Shown: in pieces, positions 1 through 6,931 of the stretch
Layout: every line of letters starts with the position of its first letter
How positions within the stretch are numbered: the stretch's first letter is position 1
From: Actinomycetota bacterium
Lineage (GTDB): Bacteria; Actinomycetota; Actinomycetes; S36-B12; UBA5976
NCBI GenBank assembly: GCA_026392515.1
Contig: JAPLBY010000004.1
Coordinates: 1-51,002, forward strand
Length of the DNA: 51,002 nt
Direction of reading: 5' to 3'
The notes under the pieces: model-generated
Told to the model about the DNA's origin: nothing
Seen by the model: only the letters and a program-made list of their open reading frames with translations
The model's database searches: none
Made by a program: the position numbers and the translations under genes

Positions 1-1
1 G

Positions 2-220
2 CCACAGGTGCAAGAGCGGCTAACAACTCAGATCGCTGATGCGATGACAGACATACTTGGCGCCCGCGGCGTAATTGTTGTAATTGAATGCGAACACTTA
101 TGTATGTCAATGCGCGGAATTCGCAAGCCAGGCTCGACAACTTTGACTTCCGTTGTTCGTGGCCAGCTGCGCGATCCCGCAACTCGCGTTGAAGCGATGT
201 CACTAATTAACGGAAAGTAA
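2..220 (+). CDS. folE: GTP cyclohydrolase I, C-terminal part (cut by window edge)
   Basis: This is the C-terminal third of GTP cyclohydrolase I, which converts GTP to dihydroneopterin triphosphate, the first step of tetrahydrofolate synthesis. The reading frame is open from the window edge, so the gene begins upstream. The visible part has the family signature around EHLCMSMRG, with the zinc-ligand Cys, followed by RKPG and a TSVVRG segment that belongs to the active-site end of the enzyme. It ends with TAA, and folP starts 6 nt later, so the two are probably co-transcribed. Assignment is firm; only the N-terminus is unseen. Confidence 0.92.
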   Translation, partial: PQVQERLTTQIADAMTDILGARGVIVVIECEHLCMSMRGIRKPGSTTLTSVVRGQLRDPATRVEAMSLINGK

Positions 221-226
221 CTTTCC

Positions 227-1062
227 ATGTTGCATCCAAGCGGCCTTCCGGAAAGTCTGCGAAACCTCGATCGCACTCTTGTTATGGGTGTCTTAAACGT
301 AACGCCAGATTCTTTCAGTGACGGCGGCAGATTCGATGACACCGAGATTGCAATCAGCCACGCACTTCAAATGATTGAGGATGGCGCAGACATCATCGAC
401 ATCGGAGGCGAATCAACACGACCAGGTTCCGATCGCATCTCGGTACAAGAAGAACTTGATCGAGTACTTCCGGTAATTGCAGGTCTTGTTAATTCTGGAG
501 TTGCTATAAGTATTGACACCATGCGAGCCAAAGTAGCTCGGGCCGCTATTGAGGCCGGTGCCTGCATAATCAATGATGTCAGTGGTGGTAAGTCAGATCC
601 TGAAATGTTGAGTTATGTTTCAACTCTGACTGTGCCTTACATTTTGATGCATTGGCGTGGCCCATCCAACATCATGAATACGCTGACTGACTATAACGAC
701 GTGGTTGCTGATGTAACTTCTGAAATCAGTAAGCAAGTAGACGTAGCTGTCGCTGCTGGAATCGCGCGGGAGCGTATTGCGATCGACCCAGGTATTGGGT
801 TTGCAAAAACCGTTGACCAGAATTGGCCAAAGTCCTTGAAGGATTAGGTCTGCCAATCTTGATGGGAGCTTCCCGAAAGAAATTCTTGGGTGAGCTGCTG
901 GCAAAAGATGGCGTGGCTCGAGACTCAGATGAACGGGAGAGTGCAACAACTGCAATCTCAACTCTTATGGCGGCTCGTGGACTCTGGGCAGTTCGTGTTC
1001 ATGATGTTAAACCAACAAGAGATGCAATTGCTGTAGTGGATCGGATTGCGAAAACCTCATGA
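227..1062 (+). pseudogene. folP: Dihydropteroate synthase, frameshifted by an internal deletion
   Basis: Dihydropteroate synthase joins p-aminobenzoate to the pterin pyrophosphate. The first reading frame (227-847) carries GVLNVTPDSFSDGG, DIGGESTRPG, SIDTMRA, NDVSGG and IDPGIGFAKT, then stops after NWPKSLKD. The rest of the enzyme continues in another frame from about 823: LEGLGLPIL, the substrate-loop MGASRKKFLG and the terminal RVHDVKPTRDA. Compared with the family, a handful of residues after the conserved Asn-Trp are missing, so the lesion is a short deletion that also shifts frame, centred on 821-830. TTGG at this point would fit slippage between two TTGG copies (inference). Either folP is truly broken or the assembly is wrong here. 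The downstream genes folB and folK are intact. Confidence 0.87.
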
Positions 1063-1415
1063 CTGACAAAATTTATTTAACAGGTGTATCTGGAACTGGG
1101 TATCACGGAGTTTTTGAACAAGAAAAGCGTGAAGGCCAGACATTTACAGTTGACATCGAAGTAACTTCAGATTTTTCGGCTGCAGTTAAGTCTGACGATG
1201 TTCGTGACACTGTTAATTACGCTGAACTTGCCAACATCGCACATGCTGCAATTACCGGCGAACCATTTGATTTGATTGAAAAACTAGCCGATGTTATTGC
1301 GCATGAATGCCTAGACATCTCAGGTGTTACCTCAGTTACCGTTACTGTTCACAAACCAAACGCACCAATTGAAGTGCCGTTTGAAAACGTCTCGGTATCA
1401 AGGACCTTGCCATAA
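1059..1415 (+). CDS. folB: Dihydroneopterin aldolase
   Basis: This enzyme cleaves 7,8-dihydroneopterin to 6-hydroxymethyl-dihydropterin and glycolaldehyde in folate synthesis. At 118 residues it has the usual length. The N-terminal GYHGVFEQEKREGQ segment includes the conserved Glu, and the C-terminal VHKPNAPI holds the catalytic Lys. The middle has the typical VNYAELA segment. The ATG overlaps the folP stop in ATGA, which indicates translational coupling, and the stop overlaps the folK start in TAATG. Confidence 0.95.
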   Translation: MTDKIYLTGVSGTGYHGVFEQEKREGQTFTVDIEVTSDFSAAVKSDDVRDTVNYAELANIAHAAITGEPFDLIEKLADVIAHECLDISGVTSVTVTVHKPNAPIEVPFENVSVSRTLP

Positions 1416-1915
1416 TGAAGGCCACCATCAGCCTGGGTTCAAATCTCGGCGACCGATTCCAATATCTACAAAACGCCTTAGATTCAATCAATGAAGTAAC
1501 GGGAACTCAAGTCCATTCCGTTTCGCCAGTTTTTGAAACGGATCCAGTTGGCGGCCCAGAACAAGGTCAGTATCTAAATGCAGTTGCAGTTGTTAAAACG
1601 ATTTTGTCGCCAGAACAATTCTTAGCCGCAACGCAAGAAATCGAATTAGCTCAAGACCGAGAGCGTAACGAGCACTGGGGACCAAGAACTCTCGACATTG
1701 ACTTGTTGGCAATGGATACTGAAGTTCGGTCAACTCCGGAATTGGAACTGCCACATCCAAGAGCCCACGAACGAGCCTTTGTTTTGCTGCCTTGGTCGTT
1801 GCTTGATCCGGACTTTGTAATTCCAGGCAAAGCGTCAGTCGCAGAGCTGCTTGAAGGCATAGACGTAAGAGGGATTCGGTTTCGAAACGATTTAGCGTTA
1901 GTGCCGCACCGATGA
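1415..1915 (+). CDS. folK: 2-amino-4-hydroxy-6-hydroxymethyldihydropteridine pyrophosphokinase
   Basis: HPPK transfers pyrophosphate from ATP to 6-hydroxymethyl-dihydropterin, making the substrate of dihydropteroate synthase. The protein has the N-terminal SLGSNLGDR motif, the central HWGPRTLDIDLL signature that binds Mg-ATP, and LPHPRAHERAFVLLP. Length 166 aa is normal. It overlaps folB by one base and the next gene by four bases (ATGA), so it lies inside a tightly packed operon. Confidence 0.95.
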   Translation: MKATISLGSNLGDRFQYLQNALDSINEVTGTQVHSVSPVFETDPVGGPEQGQYLNAVAVVKTILSPEQFLAATQEIELAQDRERNEHWGPRTLDIDLLAMDTEVRSTPELELPHPRAHERAFVLLPWSLLDPDFVIPGKASVAELLEGIDVRGIRFRNDLALVPHR

Positions 1916-2394
1916 TTCAGCAAACAAAAGTAAGCATGCTTGTCGTTCTGGCAATTCTTGCGGCTGCAGTTGGTTGGTCAGTTGCGCAACTATGGCCAAC
2001 TTTCTTTGGCCAAGGTATGCCGGTATCAGTTGGCTCAGCAATCGCGATGATTCTAGTTTGTGTCACTTTGTTGATCTGGACTCTGATGACTCGGGCTCGA
2101 CTAAAGCCCGGCGCAACAATTAATCGGTTGCATCCAATCGTGGCCGCCAGGACTGCAGCATTGGCCATGTCAGCATCTCGCGTTGGATCTCTGGCATTTG
2201 GTTTTTATGTCGGAGTCTTGCTAGCCAACATTGTTGCTAGTTATTCCAGCGCAGGTACGGATCGAATTCGAATCTCTGCGGTTACCGCAGTTGCAAGTTT
2301 GCTAACGGCAATAGTTGCCGTTTGGCTGGAGCGAATCTGTCTGTTGAAAGAACCACCAAACGACCGAGACTCGATAAATGGAACTCGCGCTTAA
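1912..2394 (+). CDS. DUF3180 family membrane protein
   Basis: A 160-residue integral membrane protein with about four hydrophobic segments (near residues 7-27, 38-60, 90-112 and 122-142) and a short charged tail. Sequence style and position directly after folK match the actinobacterial DUF3180 family, whose function is unknown. It starts in an ATGA overlap with folK and ends in a 4-nt convergent overlap with the histidine kinase gene. Nothing in it suggests a catalytic role. Family assignment rests mainly on context plus membrane topology. Confidence 0.75.
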   Translation: MIQQTKVSMLVVLAILAAAVGWSVAQLWPTFFGQGMPVSVGSAIAMILVCVTLLIWTLMTRARLKPGATINRLHPIVAARTAALAMSASRVGSLAFGFYVGVLLANIVASYSSAGTDRIRISAVTAVASLLTAIVAVWLERICLLKEPPNDRDSINGTRA

Positions 2395-3776
2395 GCAGTA
2401 GGGAAGTATGCGTCAGCGCTTAAGCCGTTTGGACTTAAGTTAACTAACTCAGCTCGACCACCACTTGCGGTAGCAAGCCGATCAACAATTGCAAGTCCTA
2501 AGCCAGAGCCATGAGTATCACTCCGGGCACGCCAGAAACGATTAAAGGCTTTAGCAATGTCAGCTTCTGGGATGCCAGGGCCCTCATCAATGATGGAAAC
2601 TTTCGTAAACTCAGAATCTGCAGATATCTTCACAGTGATTTTTGAGTTTGTGGGGACAATTCCCAGCGCATTGTCGATGTAGTTATCGACAACTTGTTCT
2701 AAGGCTCCTGGAATTGCAAAAATCATGGCAGATTCAGGCACATCCAGAATCATCTCAACGCCTTGTTCACTGGCAAGGGCTTCCCAATTTTCAAATCGCT
2801 CACGAGCAATTTGCGCAGCATCACATTTATCCCGCGTTATCTTGTCAGCATTTTCAGATCTGCTCAGTACCAACAAACCTTCAACGAGTCTTTGTAGACG
2901 ATCCGTTTCAACCATTGCAGCTTCAATGCGCTCTGCCGCGCCAGCCGGATCAGTTGCCAGCATTTCGGTTGCACGTTCTAAGCGAAGCTGCAAAGCAGTC
3001 AATGGAGTTCGGAGTTGATGTGAAGCATCTCCAGCGAAAGCTTTTTGTTGAGTAATCAATTTATCTAATTGATCAGCCATGGCATTGAAGCTTCGCGCGA
3101 GGGATCGAATTTCAGGGGCACCGCCGTTGATTTCGGCACGAACTTTGTAGTTACCCTTAGTGAATTCTTCAGTGACATTTTTTAGGTTTGAAAGTCGTCT
3201 GGTAATTCCCAAGGCAAGTAAGAGTGCAACCAGCACGGATACCAGAAGAGTAATACCTGCGACTGAACTAATGCCTTCAAGTCTTTCGTTTACAGAACCA
3301 TCAACAACTGATGCAGGGAAGGTGATTCGCACGGCACCAAGCGTCTGGGAACCATTAATGATTGGAACCGCAACGTAAAGAAGTTCTTGATTAGCTGTTG
3401 TGGAAAATCTACGGCCGATAGCAACCGAGCCTGAAAGCGCTTCAACAATTTCTGGACGACTTATGAATGACGTTCCAATTGCCTCTGGTGATTCTGAGTC
3501 TGCAACTGATACGCCGTTCATATCTAAGACAACAACTCGGGCGCCACTTTCCGCACCATATTTAGTTATCGCATTTTGGATGTACTCAAATCCTTCGAAG
3601 CTGGGGGTCTCGAGGGTCTCTTCAGCACGTCCAGCAATAACAAAACTATCTCGCTCTAGTGCGGTAGTGATGCGATCTGTTTCAACGGTTCGCAAATATT
3701 GAATTAGTGGAATGTCTTGCACTGCCAAAACGACGATGGTTAGAGACAGGAGTGCTGCGACCAGTCTCCATTTCAC
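2391..3776 (-). CDS. Membrane sensor histidine kinase
   Basis: A 461-residue sensor kinase. Helix 1 (about 4-21) and helix 2 (about 172-193) enclose an extracytoplasmic domain of about 150 residues resembling a single Cache/PDC sensor (VVVLDMNGVSVADS, then a YVAVPI strand). A HAMP linker follows (193-246), then the HisKA box DASHQLRTPLTAL with phospho-acceptor His253, an N box (VVDNYIDNAL), a G1 box (DEGPGIPEA) and GSGLGLAIVDRLA. It starts with GTG overlapping the stop of its response regulator (GTGA), so the two are one operon. The stimulus is unknown; Cache domains usually bind small molecules. The regulator's likely targets are the repeat-bearing promoters described below. Confidence 0.9.
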   Translation of the reverse strand: MKWRLVAALLSLTIVVLAVQDIPLIQYLRTVETDRITTALERDSFVIAGRAEETLETPSFEGFEYIQNAITKYGAESGARVVVLDMNGVSVADSESPEAIGTSFISRPEIVEALSGSVAIGRRFSTTANQELLYVAVPIINGSQTLGAVRITFPASVVDGSVNERLEGISSVAGITLLVSVLVALLLALGITRRLSNLKNVTEEFTKGNYKVRAEINGGAPEIRSLARSFNAMADQLDKLITQQKAFAGDASHQLRTPLTALQLRLERATEMLATDPAGAAERIEAAMVETDRLQRLVEGLLVLSRSENADKITRDKCDAAQIARERFENWEALASEQGVEMILDVPESAMIFAIPGALEQVVDNYIDNALGIVPTNSKITVKISADSEFTKVSIIDEGPGIPEADIAKAFNRFWRARSDTHGSGLGLAIVDRLATASGGRAELVNLSPNGLSADAYFPTA

Positions 3777-4450
3777 GAGTCAGGAACTCCCAACCTAAAA
3801 CCAACACCTCGGACTGCTTCGATCCATTCTTGATTGCCAAGTTTCTTGCGAAGCGCTGCTACGTGAGCATCGACGGTTTTAGTTGTGCCATACCAATTGG
3901 TATCCCAAACTTCGCTCATGATGTCATTGCGACGATAAACCGCACCAGGATCAGTCGCTAAATATGCAAGCAGGTCAAATTCTTTTGGCGTTAGATATAC
4001 GTCCTGGCCATTAACAAAAACTTTTTGAGTACGTCGATCAATACTTAGTGGACCAATATCTTGAGTTGCTGTTGGTGGTGTTGAGTCTGCTGGTCCAGCA
4101 CGACGTGCAACGGCTCTAATTCGCGCTACCAATTCCCGCATACCAAATGGCTTAACCATGTAGTCATCGGCGCCAAACTCTAGGGCCAATACGCGATCAA
4201 TTTCTTCGCTGCGGGCCGACAGAATAATTATCGGAGTAGTTGATTTTTCCCGAACCGAACGGCAAACATCTTGACCATCCATATCCGGTAGTCCTAGATC
4301 AAGCAGGATTAGCTCAAAAGTCTCCGACAAGGCTTTGGATATCGCATCTTTGCCGGTGGACACATGATCAACTTCCATAGCCGCATTGACCAAGCCATCG
4401 ATGACGCTGGCAGCTACGGATGGATCGTCCTCGACAAGCAGAATACGCAT
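3773..4450 (-). CDS. OmpR/PhoB-family response regulator
   Basis: A 225-residue regulator with an N-terminal receiver domain (acidic pocket VEDD; phospho-acceptor Asp51 in LLLDLGLPDMDG; conserved Thr/Ser and Lys in VKPFG) and a C-terminal winged-helix DNA-binding domain (LTPKEFDLLAYL, then the recognition-helix region TVDAHVAALRKKLG and the RGVGFRLG wing). It is first in an operon with the kinase. It is divergent from the exported-protein gene at 4562, and the gap between them carries an 11-bp tandem repeat of the kind this family binds. That it binds this repeat is inference. Confidence 0.92.
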   Translation of the reverse strand: MRILLVEDDPSVAASVIDGLVNAAMEVDHVSTGKDAISKALSETFELILLDLGLPDMDGQDVCRSVREKSTTPIIILSARSEEIDRVLALEFGADDYMVKPFGMRELVARIRAVARRAGPADSTPPTATQDIGPLSIDRRTQKVFVNGQDVYLTPKEFDLLAYLATDPGAVYRRNDIMSEVWDTNWYGTTKTVDAHVAALRKKLGNQEWIEAVRGVGFRLGVPDS

Positions 4451-4497
4451 AATGTCTATTTTCTCTGGTTTTCACCTCATTTTTTACCGCTAAGCCT

Positions 4498-4554
4498 TTC
4501 TTGGCTGTTTCTTGGATAACAGGCTGTTGAAAAAGTGAAATTCCCAGATAGATT
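4498..4554 (+). promoter_or_regulatory. Tandem 11-bp operator plus -10 element (site 1)
   Basis: TTCTTGG occurs at 4498-4504 and again at 4509-4515, an 11-bp period with CTGT between, followed by ATAAC. A TAGATT -10-like element is at 4549-4554, 7 nt before the ATG at 4562. The end of the second repeat is 47 nt before the start codon. The same design recurs before 5098 and 14881. The site lies in the divergent gap next to the response-regulator gene and could also autoregulate it. Confidence 0.68.
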
Positions 4555-4561
4555 GATGATT

Positions 4562-5026
4562 ATGAAGACTTCCCCGAAGACCACCGTAGCTTTGCTTGCA
4601 ATTTTGGCTTTGGGTGGAAGTACTGCAGGTTCGTTATTTTCTGAATCTCTTCAAACAAATGTGATTGGCACTATCGGTAGCGCAGGCGCTTTCTTTCCTG
4701 ACCAGGTAATTCAATTGCCGCCCCAGCAGGCAACGTTTACTGCAAACAAACACAAGCCAGATGTCGTAGTGGATGTAATTGCACTACCAATTGATGCCAT
4801 CACACTGACTCCGGTTCCTGTAATTGAAATTCAAGTTCGTGCCATTACTTCGCCAGAAATTGATGTCACTCCATCACCATCTGCCGTTCCAACGCCTACC
4901 CCAGAAGCGCCTGCGGTTCCAGAGGTTGTAACTGAACCGTCTCCAACACCAGTCCCAAGCCCTGAAGTTTCGGCGTCCCAGATTCCAGAACCCCAGCTAT
5001 TGGAGCAAATTTCATCTCCTGAGTAA
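4562..5026 (+). CDS. Exported Pro/Thr/Val-rich protein of unknown function
   Basis: I do not recognise a family. From the ATG at 4562 the protein is 154 residues: a short basic start (MKTSPK), a hydrophobic export segment (about residues 7-23), a region rich in Val and Ile (about 30-90), and a proline-rich tail with many PSP, PTP and PEP units ending in SSPE. There is no Cys and no enzymatic motif. The start at 4562 is chosen over the upstream GTG at 4535 because it gives a clean signal sequence and the right spacing to the -10 element. It is divergent from the two-component operon and shares its promoter pattern with two other exported-protein genes. It may be a cell-envelope spacer or sensor-linked protein (inference). 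Confidence 0.7.
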   Translation: MKTSPKTTVALLAILALGGSTAGSLFSESLQTNVIGTIGSAGAFFPDQVIQLPPQQATFTANKHKPDVVVDVIALPIDAITLTPVPVIEIQVRAITSPEIDVTPSPSAVPTPTPEAPAVPEVVTEPSPTPVPSPEVSASQIPEPQLLEQISSPE

Positions 5027-5033
5027 GCGTTTT

Positions 5034-5091
5034 CCTTTGGATGATTCTTGGATAAACACCTACCAAGCCAGGTATATCGAATCGTTACATT
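5034..5091 (+). promoter_or_regulatory. Tandem 11-bp operator plus -10 element (site 2)
   Basis: A good TTCTTGG at 5045-5051 is preceded 11 bp earlier by a degenerate half (CCTTTGG, 5034-5040) and followed by ATAAAC. A TACATT -10-like element at 5086-5091 lies 6 nt before the ATG at 5098. The second repeat ends 47 nt before the start codon, as at sites 1 and 3. Confidence 0.62.
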
Positions 5092-5097
5092 TAAGAC

Positions 5098-5517
5098 ATG
5101 AGATCAAAATTTGGTACATCCCTAGCACTAGCAGCCGTATTACTTACAGGTACTGCAGCCGCAGCCATCAACACCCAAGCACTTAATAGCCCAGCAACAT
5201 CCACGCTTGGAACCGCTGCTACTACTTTGCTTCCGGCAAACCAAGCTGTTTCTGTAACACCTGTCCCAGTTCAGGTTTCGCCAGCTACACCAGTTCAATC
5301 TTCAACTGCGAACGCGCCTCAGGTTGCCAGTACTCCAGCATCTCAGCAAAGTGCGAGCGCTGCTCCAACTGTCACGACTCCAGTTCCCAACCAACCAACT
5401 GCCTCGGTAGCAAGTGCATCGAAGAGCCCTTCAGTTGTGTATGGAAATCCAAATCCAACAAATGGTGATGATGACGACGATGACGAAGGTCAAGACAATG
5501 ATGGAGATGACGATTAA
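5098..5517 (+). CDS. Exported Ala/Ser/Thr/Pro-rich protein with poly-acidic C-terminus
   Basis: Unrecognised 139-residue protein. A signal peptide is clear (basic MRSK, hydrophobic 8-22, small residues around Ala23). The middle (about 30-115) is low-complexity Ala, Ser, Thr, Pro, Gln and Val. The last 18 residues are almost all Asp/Glu with a few Gly, Asn and Gln, a strongly negative tail that could bind divalent cations or basic surfaces (inference). It has no Cys and no known domain. The next gene starts 2 nt after its stop, so the two are one operon. A leaderless start fits TACATT 6 nt upstream. Confidence 0.7.
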   Translation: MRSKFGTSLALAAVLLTGTAAAAINTQALNSPATSTLGTAATTLLPANQAVSVTPVPVQVSPATPVQSSTANAPQVASTPASQQSASAAPTVTTPVPNQPTASVASASKSPSVVYGNPNPTNGDDDDDDEGQDNDGDDD

Positions 5518-5519
5518 TC

Positions 5520-5996
5520 ATGAAACGTAATCCACATCCAGCCCGTCGATCACGTATTGCCACACTTGGGATTTCATCGACAGCATTCGTTAGCATCATT
5601 ACTAGTTTGGCTTGGAATACTCATCAAGCAGAGCTAGTTGCAAACGTTACTGATACTAATGCTGTACCAGTTGAGACAACTGCACCTGCTGCAACGACTC
5701 CAGCTCCGGCTGCAATCAGCGTTACTCCAGCAGCAACAATTGCTCCGACTGCGCCGGCTGCTCCAGCAAAGCCAACGAAGACTTCAGCGCCGGCGGCGCC
5801 AGCTGCACCTGCACCAACAGTTGCGCCAGCTACACCTGTTACTCCTGCGGCACCAACAACCGCTGCGCCAGCACCAGCGGCGCCAGCACCAACAGTTGTC
5901 TACACCTGCATGTCTCCTGGCGGAAAGACTGAAAATCCAACCGCATCAGGTAAGTGCAAAAACGCTCAGTACGGATACGTACTGACTCAGATTTAG
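5520..5996 (+). CDS. Membrane-anchored Ala/Pro-rich protein with a small Cys-pair C-terminal segment
   Basis: Unrecognised 158-residue protein. The N-terminus has a basic stretch (MKRNPHPARRSR) then one hydrophobic segment (about 13-32), probably an uncleaved anchor or signal. Residues 45-125 are a flexible linker of Ala, Pro and Thr repeats. The last 33 residues differ: a compact segment with two Cys (YTCMSPGGK and GKCKNAQYGY), likely a disulfide-held module. It follows the acidic-tail gene by 2 nt and precedes the ApbE-type gene by 65 nt, so it may be part of the same envelope redox unit (inference). Confidence 0.68.
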   Translation: MKRNPHPARRSRIATLGISSTAFVSIITSLAWNTHQAELVANVTDTNAVPVETTAPAATTPAPAAISVTPAATIAPTAPAAPAKPTKTSAPAAPAAPAPTVAPATPVTPAAPTTAAPAPAAPAPTVVYTCMSPGGKTENPTASGKCKNAQYGYVLTQI

Positions 5997-6061
5997 TTGG
6001 TTGAAAAATCAACACTGAAGCGCTGCCTAAAGCCTCAACCCATCGCATTGATTTTCAAGCA

Positions 6062-6931
6062 ATGGGGACAAGTTTCTTCTGCATTTTTGTAGGGGCCAAT
6101 CAGACAATTTGTGATGCGGTTTACAACCTTGCCAATGACCTTGAGGCTAAGTGGTCAAGATTCCTTCCAGAATCTGAAGTAATGCGGGTTAACAACAATC
6201 CTGATGTCTCACATCAAGTAAGCGATGCAACCTTGCGACTTGTTAGCGAAATGAAGTTGGGTTTTGAATTAACCCAGGGTTTGTTTAGTGGCAAGGTGCT
6301 TGGTGAATTGATCGAAACTGGTTTTGCAACCAGCAGGTCAAACCCAGAAAACGTCACAACGTGGAATGCAAATGAAAAGAGTTCTGCGGAATTATCCGAG
6401 GTTGAAATCGATCTTGTGGCAAAAACCGTAACCGTTCCGCGGGGAGTCGCCATTGACGCCGGAGGTATTGGCAAAGGACTTGCTGCTGACTTGATGAGTG
6501 ATTACGCAATGCAACTCGGAGCTATGGGAGTTGCAATTTTTGCCGGCGGTGATGTTGCTATAAAAGGTATGTCAGTTGACGCAACTGGCTGGAGAGTTGA
6601 TATTTCTGATCCAAATGATGTAACTGAATTCATCGCATCGGTTGAACTAAGTCGTGGCGGATTGGCAACATCAAGTCCGATGGGCTGGAATATCGGCAAG
6701 TCTCATCACATTATTGACCCAAGAACTCTCAAGAGTTCGACGTCAAATGTCATACAGGCAACAGTAATTGCCCAGAATGCATCGCAGGCCGAAGTGTTAG
6801 CAAAAATGTGTGTAATCTTGCAAGCGAGCGAGGGTCTAGCTCGCATAAACGAATTAGGCGTTGCCGCACTACTTGTCGATGAAAAAAATCAAGTTCATAC
6901 TTCAGAGAATTGGGAAACGTATTCATGTTAG
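6062..6931 (+). CDS. ApbE-family FAD:protein FMN transferase
   Basis: Proteins of this family move FMN from FAD onto a Thr or Ser of a target redox protein. Motifs visible: the MGTSFF start motif, FLPESEVMRVN, the FAD-site IDAGGIGKGLAADL, FAGGDVAIKG, GWRVDISDP, and the metal-binding end GGLATSS with HHIIDPRT. Length 289 is slightly short. No lipoprotein signal is seen. The codons just upstream (6041-6061) translate to HRIDFQA, which matches the usual family lead-in to the MGT motif. The true start may therefore be a non-standard codon (for example CTG at 6023), since no ATG, GTG or TTG exists in that frame after the stop at 6002. It overlaps the reductase gene by 7 nt. No flavin-acceptor protein is evident in the window. 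Confidence 0.88.
   Translation: MGTSFFCIFVGANQTICDAVYNLANDLEAKWSRFLPESEVMRVNNNPDVSHQVSDATLRLVSEMKLGFELTQGLFSGKVLGELIETGFATSRSNPENVTTWNANEKSSAELSEVEIDLVAKTVTVPRGVAIDAGGIGKGLAADLMSDYAMQLGAMGVAIFAGGDVAIKGMSVDATGWRVDISDPNDVTEFIASVELSRGGLATSSPMGWNIGKSHHIIDPRTLKSSTSNVIQATVIAQNASQAEVLAKMCVILQASEGLARINELGVAALLVDEKNQVHTSENWETYSC

Noticed and set aside
4535-4561. Upstream GTG start for the Pro-rich exported protein
   Set aside because: It would add eight or nine residues before the basic n-region and place the start upstream of the -10 element; ATG 4562 fits both the signal peptide and the promoter.
5660-5910. Apparent tandem DNA repeats in the Ala/Pro-rich gene
   Set aside because: The repetition follows from Ala, Pro and Thr codon runs and has no fixed period, so it is low-complexity coding sequence rather than a repeat array.
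6000-6013. Small inverted repeat GTTGA-AAAA-TCAAC before the ApbE gene
   Set aside because: Only five base pairs, easily found by chance, no U-run.
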